From: Alphaproteobacteria bacterium
GTDB taxonomy: Bacteria; Pseudomonadota; Alphaproteobacteria; Micavibrionales; Micavibrionaceae
Assembly: GCA_016757515.1 (NCBI GenBank)
Contig: JAERIN010000003.1
Location: 1 to 64,000, forward strand
Reading direction: 5' to 3'
Length of the DNA: 64,000 nt
Positions within the stretch are counted from its first letter, which is position 1. Every line of letters begins with the position of its first letter. Under the pieces are notes generated by a model that had not been told where the DNA came from, did not search any database, and saw only the letters and a program-made list of their open reading frames with translations. Positions 56,686 through 64,000 of this stretch are shown here, piece by piece. Position numbers and translations under genes: made by a program.

Positions 56686-57887
56686 GCCTCATCCTTCGGC
56701 AGGCGTGGCTCAATCCCCGAATCCGCCAACATGGCGCGCAGTTTTAGGCCCAGATCATCATAGGGCAGATTGCAAGAGTTGGGGTGGCCCAGGCGGATGG
56801 GGATGGTCTTTTCCTTCCCGTCCCCCGTGGGCACATAGGCCGTCATCTCCGCATAGGTGATGGGATAGTGACGGCGCGGGAAGGCTTTCGCGGACTGGTC
56901 CAAAAGGTCATAGATCGCCTGTGGGCCCTTGCCACTGTCAGCTTCCAGCATAATGCGCTCTCCGCCCCTGGCTTTGATCTTTCCTTTGACCTTGGCCGAT
57001 AGGCGCAGCTTGTGCAGCACCACGCGCTCCACGCCCTCGCACGGCGCAAAGACAAAATCCCGGTTGCCCAGGGGGGTCAGGTCATACACGCGCCCGTCCT
57101 TTGGGTCCGGGGGCAATTCGGCAAGGCCCAGGATGACCCTGGCAAACATATCTTGCAGGGGCTCTATGGCCTTTGTGTTGCCGCTATAGTTCAGGTCCAG
57201 CTTCCCCTGGGCCTGGTCGTACAAAAACACCACCTCAAAGGCGGGGGTGTGCGGGCGGCGGTCAAGTTGCCCATTCTGCCACTCTATAATTTGGTTTGCG
57301 TAGTCCTCCGGGTAGGCGAAGAAATAGTCCAGATTGCCGCGCCGGAACGCCTCCACCTTGCAATTTGCGCCTCGCCCCTCGGCCTTGTGGAAGTAATGGC
57401 CGATTTGCCGTGCGAATTCGCCCCTATGCGGCTCATGCACCCGCGCCGGACTGTGGTCCATGTTCTGGCGCTTGCGCCAGTATGACAAGCTATCGGCATG
57501 GAAAAACTTCGTGGCTCCGCGCCACAATTCGCGATGGTCCAGATAGACCGTCATAGCCCTGTTCTGATGGCTATCCAGGGCAGATAGGGCCGCCACAATG
57601 TCATCGCAGGCCTTTGGATTTTCGCGCATTTGATAGCGGGCCTCATCCACAATGGCGATAAAGCCCTTTGGGCATCCCATATCAAAGATTTCTTGAAAGG
57701 CTGCGCCCGTTTTTTTGACCTCATCATCCGGCAAGGCCTTCCAAGCCTCAAAGAGGGGGTCTATTTTCCGGGGCTTCAGGGCGTCAAAGTCAAAGTCCAG
57801 GAGCAGGTCGCGCGCGTGGAAATAGCGCTTCAAAAGGGCGTTGTCCGTTTGGCGGAAAAAACTGGGGGCGGTGTAGTGGCGGGTCAT
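56682..57887 (-). CDS. unknown protein, first gene of the island module
   Basis: A 401-residue protein. N-terminal TRHYTAPSFFRQTDNALLKRYFHARDLLLDFDFDALKPRKIDPLFEAW (split here as TRHYTAPSFFRQTDNALL and KRYFHARDLL). Other blocks are YRQ-like HRELWRGATKFFHADSL, DYFFAYPEDYANQ, HTPAFEVVFLYDQAQGKLDLNY, and the C-terminal LGHPNSCNLPYDDLGLKLRAML followed by GIEPRLP. No catalytic signature is obvious. Homologs with this layout are familiar to me from islands, but I cannot name a function. It sits between the integrase (52 nt away) and the Cys-rich partner. Confidence 0.6.
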   Translation of the reverse strand: MTRHYTAPSFFRQTDNALLKRYFHARDLLLDFDFDALKPRKIDPLFEAWKALPDDEVKKTGAAFQEIFDMGCPKGFIAIVDEARYQMRENPKACDDIVAALSALDSHQNRAMTVYLDHRELWRGATKFFHADSLSYWRKRQNMDHSPARVHEPHRGEFARQIGHYFHKAEGRGANCKVEAFRRGNLDYFFAYPEDYANQIIEWQNGQLDRRPHTPAFEVVFLYDQAQGKLDLNYSGNTKAIEPLQDMFARVILGLAELPPDPKDGRVYDLTPLGNRDFVFAPCEGVERVVLHKLRLSAKVKGKIKARGGERIMLEADSGKGPQAIYDLLDQSAKAFPRRHYPITYAEMTAYVPTGDGKEKTIPIRLGHPNSCNLPYDDLGLKLRAMLADSGIEPRLPKDEA

Positions 57888-57939
57888 GGCGTGGGGTCCT
57901 TATGCTGGGGGTTGTGAAGGGGCCGGACGGCCCTGGACT

Positions 57940-59136
57940 TTATAACACACCACCACCGCACCGAAGTCCAGCCTTTTCCAAGTATTGTCCCCACCAATCC
58001 ATCATCTCCCGCCGCTCGGAAAGGTATTGCGCGTGGTTGTACGCGGCGCGGACGCCGTCGCGCTCCCCGTGGGCCAGTTGCCGCTCAATAACATCGGCGC
58101 GAAAGCCGTGCTCGTTCAAAATGGTGGAGGCCGTGCCCCGCACGCCGTGGACTGTGGCGCGGCTATGATACCCCATGCGATACAGCGCCCCGATAAGAGT
58201 GTTGTTGCTCAAGGGCTTTGCGTGCGTCCACACGCTGGGGAAGAGGAGGGGCCCGCCGCCGGACAGGGCGCGTATGTCGGCCAGCACGGCCAGGGCCTGG
58301 GGGGACAGGGGCACGATATGCTCCTCGTCCATTTTCATGCGGGCCGCCGGGATGCGCCACTGGGCCTTGTCCAGGTCAATCTCCGCCCAGCGGGCGTGCA
58401 ACAACTCCGAAGTCCGCACGAAGGTCAGGAGCATGAGTTTCCAGGCCAGCTTGGTGATAGGCTCGCCCTGGTAGTCCTCCAGACACGCCAGGAAGGCGGG
58501 CAGCTCGGCCTCGGCAAAGCGGGAGCGGTTTTGCACCTTGCGCGTCTTGAACACGCCCTTCAGGTCGGCGGCCACATTGCGCTCCGCCCGGCCCGTGGCG
58601 ATGGCGTAGGCGAATATCTGCGTGGCGTACTGGCGCGTGCGGCGCAGGAGGTCCAGGGCCCCGCGCCCCTCCATCTTGCGCAGCGTGGCCAGGAGCACGG
58701 GGGCGGTGATTTGGGCGATGGGCACCTTGTCCAGGTCGGGCAGGAGGTCCAGCTCCATCCGGCGCATGACGGCGGCGGCGTAGGGGGCATCCCACCGCTC
58801 GGCCCTTTGTGCGTGCCACTCGCGGGCGATGACGCCGAAGGTGTTCGCGTTCGCGGTCCGGCGCTCGGCCTTGGCCCGTTGCTTCTCCGCCGAGGGGTCC
58901 AGGCCCTGGGCCAGCGCGCGCTTGGCCGCCTCCCGCCGCTCCCGCGCGTCGGCCAGGGTGATGGTGGGAAACGCGCCGATGGATAGAGTCTTTTCCCGCC
59001 CGTCCACGCGATATTTCATCTGCCACAACTTGCCCCCGTTCGGACGACACAAGAGGTAGAGCCCCCCGCCGTCAAAGAGTTTGTACTGCTTTGCGCGGGC
59101 CTGGGCGTTTTTGATTTGGGTGTGGGTCAGGGGCAT
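57940..59136 (-). CDS. int: site-specific tyrosine integrase (DUF4102/P4 type)
   Basis: A 398-residue integrase. Residues 1-95 form the DUF4102 arm-binding domain (KLFDGGGLYLL, KYRVDGREKTLSIG), then the SAM-like core-binding domain and the catalytic domain: Arg in TFVRTSELLHARW (about 240), HGVRGTAST with the His-x-x-Arg at about 330-335, LAHGERDG and the nucleophile Tyr in AYNHAQYLSERR (about 365). All catalytic residues are present, so it is likely active. It lies next to the tRNA-Leu 3' end. Confidence 0.92.
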   Translation of the reverse strand: MPLTHTQIKNAQARAKQYKLFDGGGLYLLCRPNGGKLWQMKYRVDGREKTLSIGAFPTITLADARERREAAKRALAQGLDPSAEKQRAKAERRTANANTFGVIAREWHAQRAERWDAPYAAAVMRRMELDLLPDLDKVPIAQITAPVLLATLRKMEGRGALDLLRRTRQYATQIFAYAIATGRAERNVAADLKGVFKTRKVQNRSRFAEAELPAFLACLEDYQGEPITKLAWKLMLLTFVRTSELLHARWAEIDLDKAQWRIPAARMKMDEEHIVPLSPQALAVLADIRALSGGGPLLFPSVWTHAKPLSNNTLIGALYRMGYHSRATVHGVRGTASTILNEHGFRADVIERQLAHGERDGVRAAYNHAQYLSERREMMDWWGQYLEKAGLRCGGGVL

Positions 59137-59195
59137 GGGGGTAATGGGGGCAACAGTTCAGGCGATACCCCCCGATATTACCCCCTATTACCCCC
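59137..59195 (+). promoter_or_regulatory. four arm-type 9-mer copies near the integrase
   Basis: Inverted GGGGGTAAT (59137-59145) and GGGGGCAAC (59146-59154), then direct ATTACCCCC at 59177-59185 and 59187-59195. They share the consensus RTTRCCCCC with the pair at the left end (47066-47086). Placed between the integrase ATG and the tRNA, they are the natural candidates for integrase arm sites. Confidence 0.5.
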
Positions 59196-59300
59196 GGCTG
59201 TCAAGGGACGCCCCCGGACGCTACGGGAAGGAAAGGGGGCTCAAAACCCCGTGTTTCCGCCGTTCTCTCGGATGGTGCTGGACAGTGTGGGAAGAAAAAA

Positions 59301-59386
59301 TGGTGCCCAGGAGAGGACTCGAACCTCCACGGGGTTGCCCCCACAGGCACCTGAAGCCTGCGCGTCTACCATTCCGCCACCTGGGC
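59301..59386 (-). tRNA. tRNA-Leu (CAG anticodon)
   Basis: An 86-nt gene with encoded CCA. Acceptor GCCCAGG pairs with CCTGGGC, D-arm GGCGGAATGGTAGACGC, anticodon stem CAGGC/GCCTG around loop TTCAGGT (anticodon CAG at 59351-59353), long variable arm GGGGGCAACCCC-type, and T-arm GGAGGTTCGAGTCCTCTC. The 3' end (59301-59317) faces the island, which therefore reconstitutes it on integration. Confidence 0.95.
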
Positions 59387-59457
59387 CCGGGGCCGCTTTG
59401 ACAGCCGGGGCGGGCAGGTGTAGCGTGGCCGCCGCGCTTTGTCAAAGGGGGGGACGC

Positions 59458-60069
59458 ATGGCCGTGCACCTGCACCAAAACGACCTGCCGGGGGGCCTGG
59501 ACCTGGGGCCGGCGGTGGCGGTGGACACGGAGACCATGGGCCTGGCGCACGGGCGGGACCGGCTGTGCCTGGTGCAGCTCTCGGCGGGGGACGGGGACGC
59601 GCACCTGGTGCAGATCGCGCCGGGGCAGCGCGACGCGCCGGGTCTGCGGGCGCTGCTGGAAGACACCAAAACGCTCAAGCTGTTCCACTTCGCGCGGTTT
59701 GACCTGTGCGCCCTGCGCGCCGGGCTGTCCATCGTGTGCGCCCCGGTGTATTGCACCCGCACGGCCAGCCGCCTGGCGCGGACGTACAGCGACAAACACG
59801 GCCTGAAGGAGCTGTGCAGAGAGCTTCTGGGTGTGGACATCAGCAAGCAGCAGCAAGCCTCGGACTGGGGCGCGGCGGTGTTGACGCCGGAGCAGCAGGC
59901 CTATGCGGCGGGGGATGTGCTGCACCTGCACGCACTCAAGGAGAAGCTGGACGCGATGCTGGCGCGCGAGGGCCGGGCCGGCCTGGCGCAGGCGTGCTTT
60001 GACTTCCTCCCGCACCGGGCAGCGCTGGACCTGGCCGGCTGGGCGGGGGAAGACATTTTTGCGCACTAA
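59458..60069 (+). CDS. rnd: ribonuclease D
   Basis: A 203-residue DEDD exonuclease trimming tRNA 3' ends. Exo I is VDTETMGL, Exo II is HFARFDL, Exo III is in QAYAAGDVLHLHAL. It is the short alphaproteobacterial form without an HRDC domain. It overlaps lpxI stops tail to tail. Confidence 0.93.
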   Translation: MAVHLHQNDLPGGLDLGPAVAVDTETMGLAHGRDRLCLVQLSAGDGDAHLVQIAPGQRDAPGLRALLEDTKTLKLFHFARFDLCALRAGLSIVCAPVYCTRTASRLARTYSDKHGLKELCRELLGVDISKQQQASDWGAAVLTPEQQAYAAGDVLHLHALKEKLDAMLAREGRAGLAQACFDFLPHRAALDLAGWAGEDIFAH

Positions 60070-60926
60070 GGGCAGGCTTGGGTTGGGGGCTGCGCCCTTT
60101 CGGGTCTGGCTGCACAGCCCCAGAGGAACAGACCCTCGGCGTCCGCGGCGGCCACGGTGTGCGCGAGGTCCGCGATGAGGACCCCCCCGGCCTCCACCGC
60201 TATGCCCGAGAGACCCGCATTGGCGCACGCGGCCACGGTGTCTGGCCCTATGGTCGGCAGGTCCAGGGCCCGGTCCTGTCCCGGCTTGGCCCGCTTGGCC
60301 AGGACGCCCGCGCACCCAAAGCTCCCCACACGGGCCACCATCCGGGTGGTGCCCTCCGCGCCCTCAAGAGCCAGAACGCGCCCACACGCCGCCACGGCGG
60401 CCTGCCCGATGTCCAGGGCCCCCAGGGCCTTTGCAGCCTCCATAGCCTTGGCCGCATCCGCCATCTCCGCGCTTGTGGGCGCACGGCGGGTCAGCACGCC
60501 CTCCGGTGCCAGGAGGTCTGGGAGAAAGTCCTGCACGGGGCGGACGGTGAGGCCCTGAGCCTCTAGGACCCTTTTCAGGGCCGTGAGGAGCGCGTCGTCC
60601 CCCCCCCTCCATGCCGCGCGGCCCAAGCGCCACAGGAGGCGCAGGCCTGTGAGGTCTGGGCGAATCTCGGCCAGGGAAGGCCTGCGAACAGCGCCTATCA
60701 ACACAAGGTCGCGCACTCCCTCGCGCCGGAGAGCGTCCAAGATGGCCCCCGCTGCGCCGAGCCGGGCCCACAGGGTGCAACGAGGGCGCAAGAGCGGGTC
60801 CGCGTGGCCCGCAAGGCCGATAAGCACAGGGGTCAAGCCCAGAGCTGGGCAGGCGTCTGCCAGAGCAGCGGGCAGCGCACCCCCACCCGCGATTACGCCC
60901 AGTGTGCTCTGTTGTGCTTCACGCAT
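60066..60926 (-). CDS. lpxI: UDP-2,3-diacylglucosamine pyrophosphatase LpxI
   Basis: A 286-residue LpxI/DUF1009 protein, the alphaproteobacterial replacement for LpxH in lipid A synthesis. Motifs: GVIAGGGALPAALADAC, LVLIGAVRRPSLAEIRPDL, and TIGPDTVAACANAGLSGIAVEAGGVLI. The ATG at 60926 lies within a predicted divergent promoter of pilB. Confidence 0.93.
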   Translation of the reverse strand: MREAQQSTLGVIAGGGALPAALADACPALGLTPVLIGLAGHADPLLRPRCTLWARLGAAGAILDALRREGVRDLVLIGAVRRPSLAEIRPDLTGLRLLWRLGRAAWRGGDDALLTALKRVLEAQGLTVRPVQDFLPDLLAPEGVLTRRAPTSAEMADAAKAMEAAKALGALDIGQAAVAACGRVLALEGAEGTTRMVARVGSFGCAGVLAKRAKPGQDRALDLPTIGPDTVAACANAGLSGIAVEAGGVLIADLAHTVAAADAEGLFLWGCAARPERAQPPTQACP

Positions 60927-60939
60927 GACATGCTATGCT
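60912..60939 (+). promoter_or_regulatory. possible promoter of pilB, overlapping the lpxI start
   Basis: TTGTGC (60912-60917), 16-nt spacer, TATGCT (60934-60939). It precedes the pilB ATG by 44 nt and overlaps the lpxI coding start on the other strand. Confidence 0.4.
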
Positions 60940-60983
60940 ACACGTTGCATCAGCGCGTCGCCATACACACACGGAATCCTCAC

Positions 60984-62834
60984 ATGAGCAAAGAGATCGT
61001 CCCAAGCTATAGACACATCGCGCAAAAAGCGAAGCCCTCAGACCGCCGGGATGATAGTCCTGCGGACATGGGCACTCTCGCTCGCCGTGCGGGCGCGAAA
61101 GAGATTATGGACCGCCTCAAGAATTTTGAGGAGGACCCGGCCACGGGCCGCCGGACCCGGATTGGGGAACGTCTCGTGGCCCTGGGCGTCATCACGGAGG
61201 ACCAACTTAACGTCGCGCTGCAGGAGAAAAAGACCTCTAAAAAACTCCTCGGTGCCATCATGGTGGAGCTGGGCTTCCTGGATGAAGGAACTCTAGCGGC
61301 CTTCTTGGCCAGCGCGTCTGGGAGAGAGGTGTTTGACCCCAAGTCCACCATCGCGGACGGGGATGCGCTGGACCTGATAGACAAGAAAACCGCCCTGCGG
61401 CACCAGATGCTGCCCTTGTCTATCCGGGATGGCTGGGCCACTGTGGCCATGGCTGATCCATATGACGTTATGGCTCTAGACACCCTGCGGCGCTTCCTGC
61501 CCAAGGGTACGCGCATCCGGCCTCTAGTGGCCACGCCGGGCGTTTTGGCAAAGTTCGTAGACGCCTCTTACGGTTATGCCTCTTCCATTAAAGCCATCCT
61601 GGCAGAGCTGGAAGAGGGTGATGTGGACGAGGACGTCGCCCTTCTGGATGAGGAGCAGGCCCACGCACACCCCATTGTCCGCTTGGTCAACGCGTTTCTG
61701 ACCGACGCCGTCAAGGGTGGCGTGTCTGACCTCCACTTTGAGCCAGAAGAGAACTTTGTGCGGTTGCGCTACCGGCTAGACGGGGTGCTCTACACCGCCA
61801 AGATCCTCCACAAAAAGCACTGGAACGGTATATCACAGCGCATCAAGATCTTGGCCAGCATGAACATCGCGGACAAGATAAATCCCCAGGACGGGCGCAT
61901 TGACCTGATCGTGGGGGGGCACAGCGTGGACTTCCGCGTTTCTTGTTTGCCAACTGTGCACGGAGAAAACATTGTCCTGCGCGTTCTGGACAAGCAGGCC
62001 TCTATCATGCCCCTTACAGGCCTGGGCTTTAGCGCTGAAAACCTGGAAAAGATCCACAACGCCCAAAAGCGTCCAGAGGGGATCATTATCGTCACGGGCC
62101 CCACGGGCTCGGGGAAGTCCACAAGCCTCTACTCCATGCTGGCCGAAATCAACTCTGTGGAGGTGAACATCCAGACTATGGAGGACCCGGTGGAGTACTC
62201 CCTGCCCATGATTCGGCAAACCCCTGTGCGAGAAGGCATTTTGGACTTTGCCGACGGCATTAAAGCTCTGATGCGCCAGGACCCGGACATCATTTTTCTG
62301 GGGGAGGTGCGCGACCCTGTGACAGCAGAGATGGCCCTGAAGGCCGCGATGACGGGGCACCAGGTCTACACCACACTGCACACAAACGACTCCTTTGGGG
62401 CCATCCCGCGCCTTCTAGACCTGGGCCTGAAGCCAGGGATGATTGCGGGGGCAATCATCGCCGTATTCGCGCAGCGCTTGACGCGCCGCCTGTGCCCCGA
62501 GTGCAAGGAGGCCTACACCCCCACGGAAGAAGAGTGCGTGCAATACCTGGATGTGGACCCGGCGAATCCCCCCACAATATACCGCGCGCGTAAGGGGGGC
62601 TGCCCGGCCTGCAATGGCAAGGGGTACAAGGGCCGCGTGGCCGTGGCAGAGATTTTGACGCTAGATGAGGACATGGACGAGATTTTGGCTGAGGGGGCCT
62701 CTAAGGCTGCCCTCAAGGCTCTTGCCTATAAAAAGGGATTCAAGGATCTCCGGCACGACGGTATACTTAAGGTTCTGGAGGGCATCACGAGCCTAGAGGC
62801 CTTGGCCAGGGTTGTGGATATAAGGAAGCGATAA
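60984..62834 (+). CDS. pilB: type IV pilus/type II secretion ATPase PilB (GspE family)
   Basis: A 616-residue hexameric ATPase that powers pilus or pseudopilus extension. The N-terminal T2SSE-N domain (about 45-170) has RIGERLVALGVITEDQLNVAL. The ATPase has GPTGSGKSTSLYSML (Walker A), then GEVRDPVTAEMAL and TGHQVYTTLHTND. A tetracysteine zinc site is CPEC and CPACNGKGYKGR. ATG 60984 is used because the upstream frame is unlike PilB. Confidence 0.94.
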   Translation: MSKEIVPSYRHIAQKAKPSDRRDDSPADMGTLARRAGAKEIMDRLKNFEEDPATGRRTRIGERLVALGVITEDQLNVALQEKKTSKKLLGAIMVELGFLDEGTLAAFLASASGREVFDPKSTIADGDALDLIDKKTALRHQMLPLSIRDGWATVAMADPYDVMALDTLRRFLPKGTRIRPLVATPGVLAKFVDASYGYASSIKAILAELEEGDVDEDVALLDEEQAHAHPIVRLVNAFLTDAVKGGVSDLHFEPEENFVRLRYRLDGVLYTAKILHKKHWNGISQRIKILASMNIADKINPQDGRIDLIVGGHSVDFRVSCLPTVHGENIVLRVLDKQASIMPLTGLGFSAENLEKIHNAQKRPEGIIIVTGPTGSGKSTSLYSMLAEINSVEVNIQTMEDPVEYSLPMIRQTPVREGILDFADGIKALMRQDPDIIFLGEVRDPVTAEMALKAAMTGHQVYTTLHTNDSFGAIPRLLDLGLKPGMIAGAIIAVFAQRLTRRLCPECKEAYTPTEEECVQYLDVDPANPPTIYRARKGGCPACNGKGYKGRVAVAEILTLDEDMDEILAEGASKAALKALAYKKGFKDLRHDGILKVLEGITSLEALARVVDIRKR

Positions 62835-62835
62835 C

Positions 62836-64000
62836 GTGCCTAGATACAACTATAAGGCAATAAGCCATAGAGGACGATCGTCCCGAGGTGTCATAGAAGC
62901 CTTAAACGAGGCGGACCTGTATGAGCAGCTGCAGCGCGCGGGCATGGAGCTCATCTCGTGCAGCCCTATTAAAGAGGGGAAGGTGCGCCTGTCCCTCCCC
63001 CTGCCGGGACAGGGGATCAAAACGCGCCACCTTATACGGCTTTTTGTTCAACTGGAGCAGATGCAGGGCGCGGGTGTGCCCCTCCTGTCCGCTCTGGCGG
63101 ACGCCCGCTTAGCCTCCGAGAGCCCCAAGATGCGCGATGTGATGGGCGCTGTTTACCAGGCCGTGTCTGATGGCGCTTCGCTTTCTGAGGCCATGGTGGT
63201 CCACCCGGACGTCTTTAAGCCCCTGTATCTTTCCCTCATTCGCGCCGGGGAAAACACGGGAGATCTTGTCTTTGCTTACAAGCAACTGATAAAATACCTG
63301 AAATGGCTAGACAACTTGCAGCGCATGGTCGCTAAGGCAACGCGCTACCCAATGATTCTATGCCTCGCCGTCATAGTGGTTGTGGTTGTTATGATGACCT
63401 TGGTCGTGCCCGAGATTGTGGCGTTTGTCAGGGACGACATGGACGTCGAGTTGCCCTTTGTTACGATTAGCCTCATCGCCACATCTGACTTTTTTAGGCA
63501 AAACTGGCTGTCTATCCTGATAACTCCCTTCTTGGTCTATTTTTCTTTCAGGGGCCTCATGCGCGTGTCAGAAGGTTTTGCGACCTTTGTGGATCGGCAG
63601 ACCCTGGCCATGCCCATTATCGGCATCCTCATCCGCAAAATCTCCATCGCTCGTTACGCGCAAACCTTTGGGGCTATGTTCGCGGGCGGGATTAACGTCC
63701 TTAAATCCCTGCGCGCAGCGGGGGAGACCGTTATGAATCGCGTGCTGGCCCAGGCCGTTCTGACCGTAGAAAAACAGGTGAAGGAGGGCGCCCCTTTGTC
63801 GCAAGCCTTCAACGAGAGTGGGGAATTTCCGGCCCTCGTGATTCATATGTTGCGCGTGGGGGAGGAAACAGGGAACCTGACCACTGTCTTGGATCAGGTG
63901 TCGGAGTTTTATGCGCAGGACGTCAACGATACAATTGAGTCCGGGATGGCCTTGATAGAGCCTATTTTGATAAGCGTTATGGGCGGACTCATGCTATGGA
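62836..64000 (+). CDS. pilC: type IV pilus/type II secretion inner membrane protein PilC (GspF family), partial
   Basis: A GTG start (62836-62838) lies 1 nt after the pilB stop; it runs 388 codons and off the window end. It opens PRYNYKAISHRGRSSRGVIEA, the T2SSF start, with TM segments at about 170-200 and 215-240, and the family repeat GGINVLKSLRAAGETVMNRVL / GEETGNLTTVLDQVSEFY. The last residues (LIEPILISVMGGLMLW) match the C-terminal TM of GspF, so only the tail is missing. Codons are less GC-biased than usual here. Confidence 0.9.
   Translation, partial: MPRYNYKAISHRGRSSRGVIEALNEADLYEQLQRAGMELISCSPIKEGKVRLSLPLPGQGIKTRHLIRLFVQLEQMQGAGVPLLSALADARLASESPKMRDVMGAVYQAVSDGASLSEAMVVHPDVFKPLYLSLIRAGENTGDLVFAYKQLIKYLKWLDNLQRMVAKATRYPMILCLAVIVVVVVMMTLVVPEIVAFVRDDMDVELPFVTISLIATSDFFRQNWLSILITPFLVYFSFRGLMRVSEGFATFVDRQTLAMPIIGILIRKISIARYAQTFGAMFAGGINVLKSLRAAGETVMNRVLAQAVLTVEKQVKEGAPLSQAFNESGEFPALVIHMLRVGEETGNLTTVLDQVSEFYAQDVNDTIESGMALIEPILISVMGGLMLW

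Larger units (their letters stand above)
46991..59317. mobile_element. integrated P4-like satellite or genomic island at tRNA-Leu
   Basis: All genes from 47109 to 59136 lie on the minus strand and form one block: type III restriction-modification, three small phage-type genes, a DUF3631 ATPase, a Toprim protein, AlpA, a two-gene unknown module and a tyrosine integrase. The integrase lies next to the 3' end of tRNA-Leu(CAG), the class of site used by phage P4. At 46991-47007 there is a near copy of the tRNA 3' end (ATGATGCCAGGAGAGGA; 11-bp exact match CCAGGAGAGGA). Six RTTRCCCCC 9-mers cluster at the two ends. The left border is inferred and could shift by tens of bases. Confidence 0.7.

Overview
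The window is a GC-rich bacterial chromosome segment, most likely from an alphaproteobacterium. The evidence is combined: a type A RNase P RNA of alphaproteobacterial appearance, LpxI in place of LpxH, a DUF484 protein, TyrC-type prephenate dehydrogenase, FliF, SOUL and DUF2237 proteins, and a Dot/Icm-type DotO/IcmB ATPase. The cell is Gram-negative (LpxI, LolD, MlaE), flagellated (FliF, MotB-like proteins, pseudaminic acid operon) and carries type II secretion or type IV pilus assembly genes (PilB, PilC). I cannot name the order or genus from sequence alone.

Layout. Positions 1-8300 hold a surface-sugar locus: a TPR glycosyltransferase interrupted by one in-frame TAG, a pyruvyl-transferase-like protein, then pseB-C-F-G-H-I joined by 4-nt overlaps, a complete CMP-pseudaminic acid pathway. 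Positions 8300-19120 are housekeeping genes (a broken SWIM gene, an FeS photolyase, DUF2237, SelO, SOUL, Smr, tyrC, a DMT exporter, guaA, lolD, an exported unknown). Positions 19160-21400 hold an AT-rich SDH-type serine protease inserted at the 5' end of dapD, leaving a dapD start relic on its far side. Positions 21590-39200 carry fliF, rnpB, hemN, nnr, a MotB-like pair, mlaE, a glycosyltransferase, rsfS-rlmH, rplY, a DsbA-like protein, sucD, dotO and coaX. Positions 39200-46500 carry ilvB, secA and hemH, with an mrr restriction gene inserted precisely after the ilvB stop between two 58-bp copies of the ilvB 3' end, and a decayed small gene overlapping the secA stop.

Positions about 46991-59317 look like an integrated P4-like satellite or genomic island at the 3' end of tRNA-Leu(CAG). 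It holds a tyrosine integrase, AlpA, a Toprim primase-like protein, a DUF3631 ATPase, a DUF5681 protein, a type III restriction-modification pair and an unrecognised two-gene module. Six copies of a 9-mer (RTTRCCCCC) cluster at its two ends. Positions 59458-64000 return to the chromosome with rnd, lpxI, pilB and a partial pilC.

The most unusual signal is the way accessory genes attach to ends of essential genes. At ilvB and at dapD the essential gene remains intact with a slightly diverged terminus, while a second copy of that terminus lies beyond the accessory gene. No recombinase is encoded at either site. This suggests small cassettes that carry a replacement gene end. The second most interesting item is the 55903-57887 gene pair of unknown function next to the integrase.
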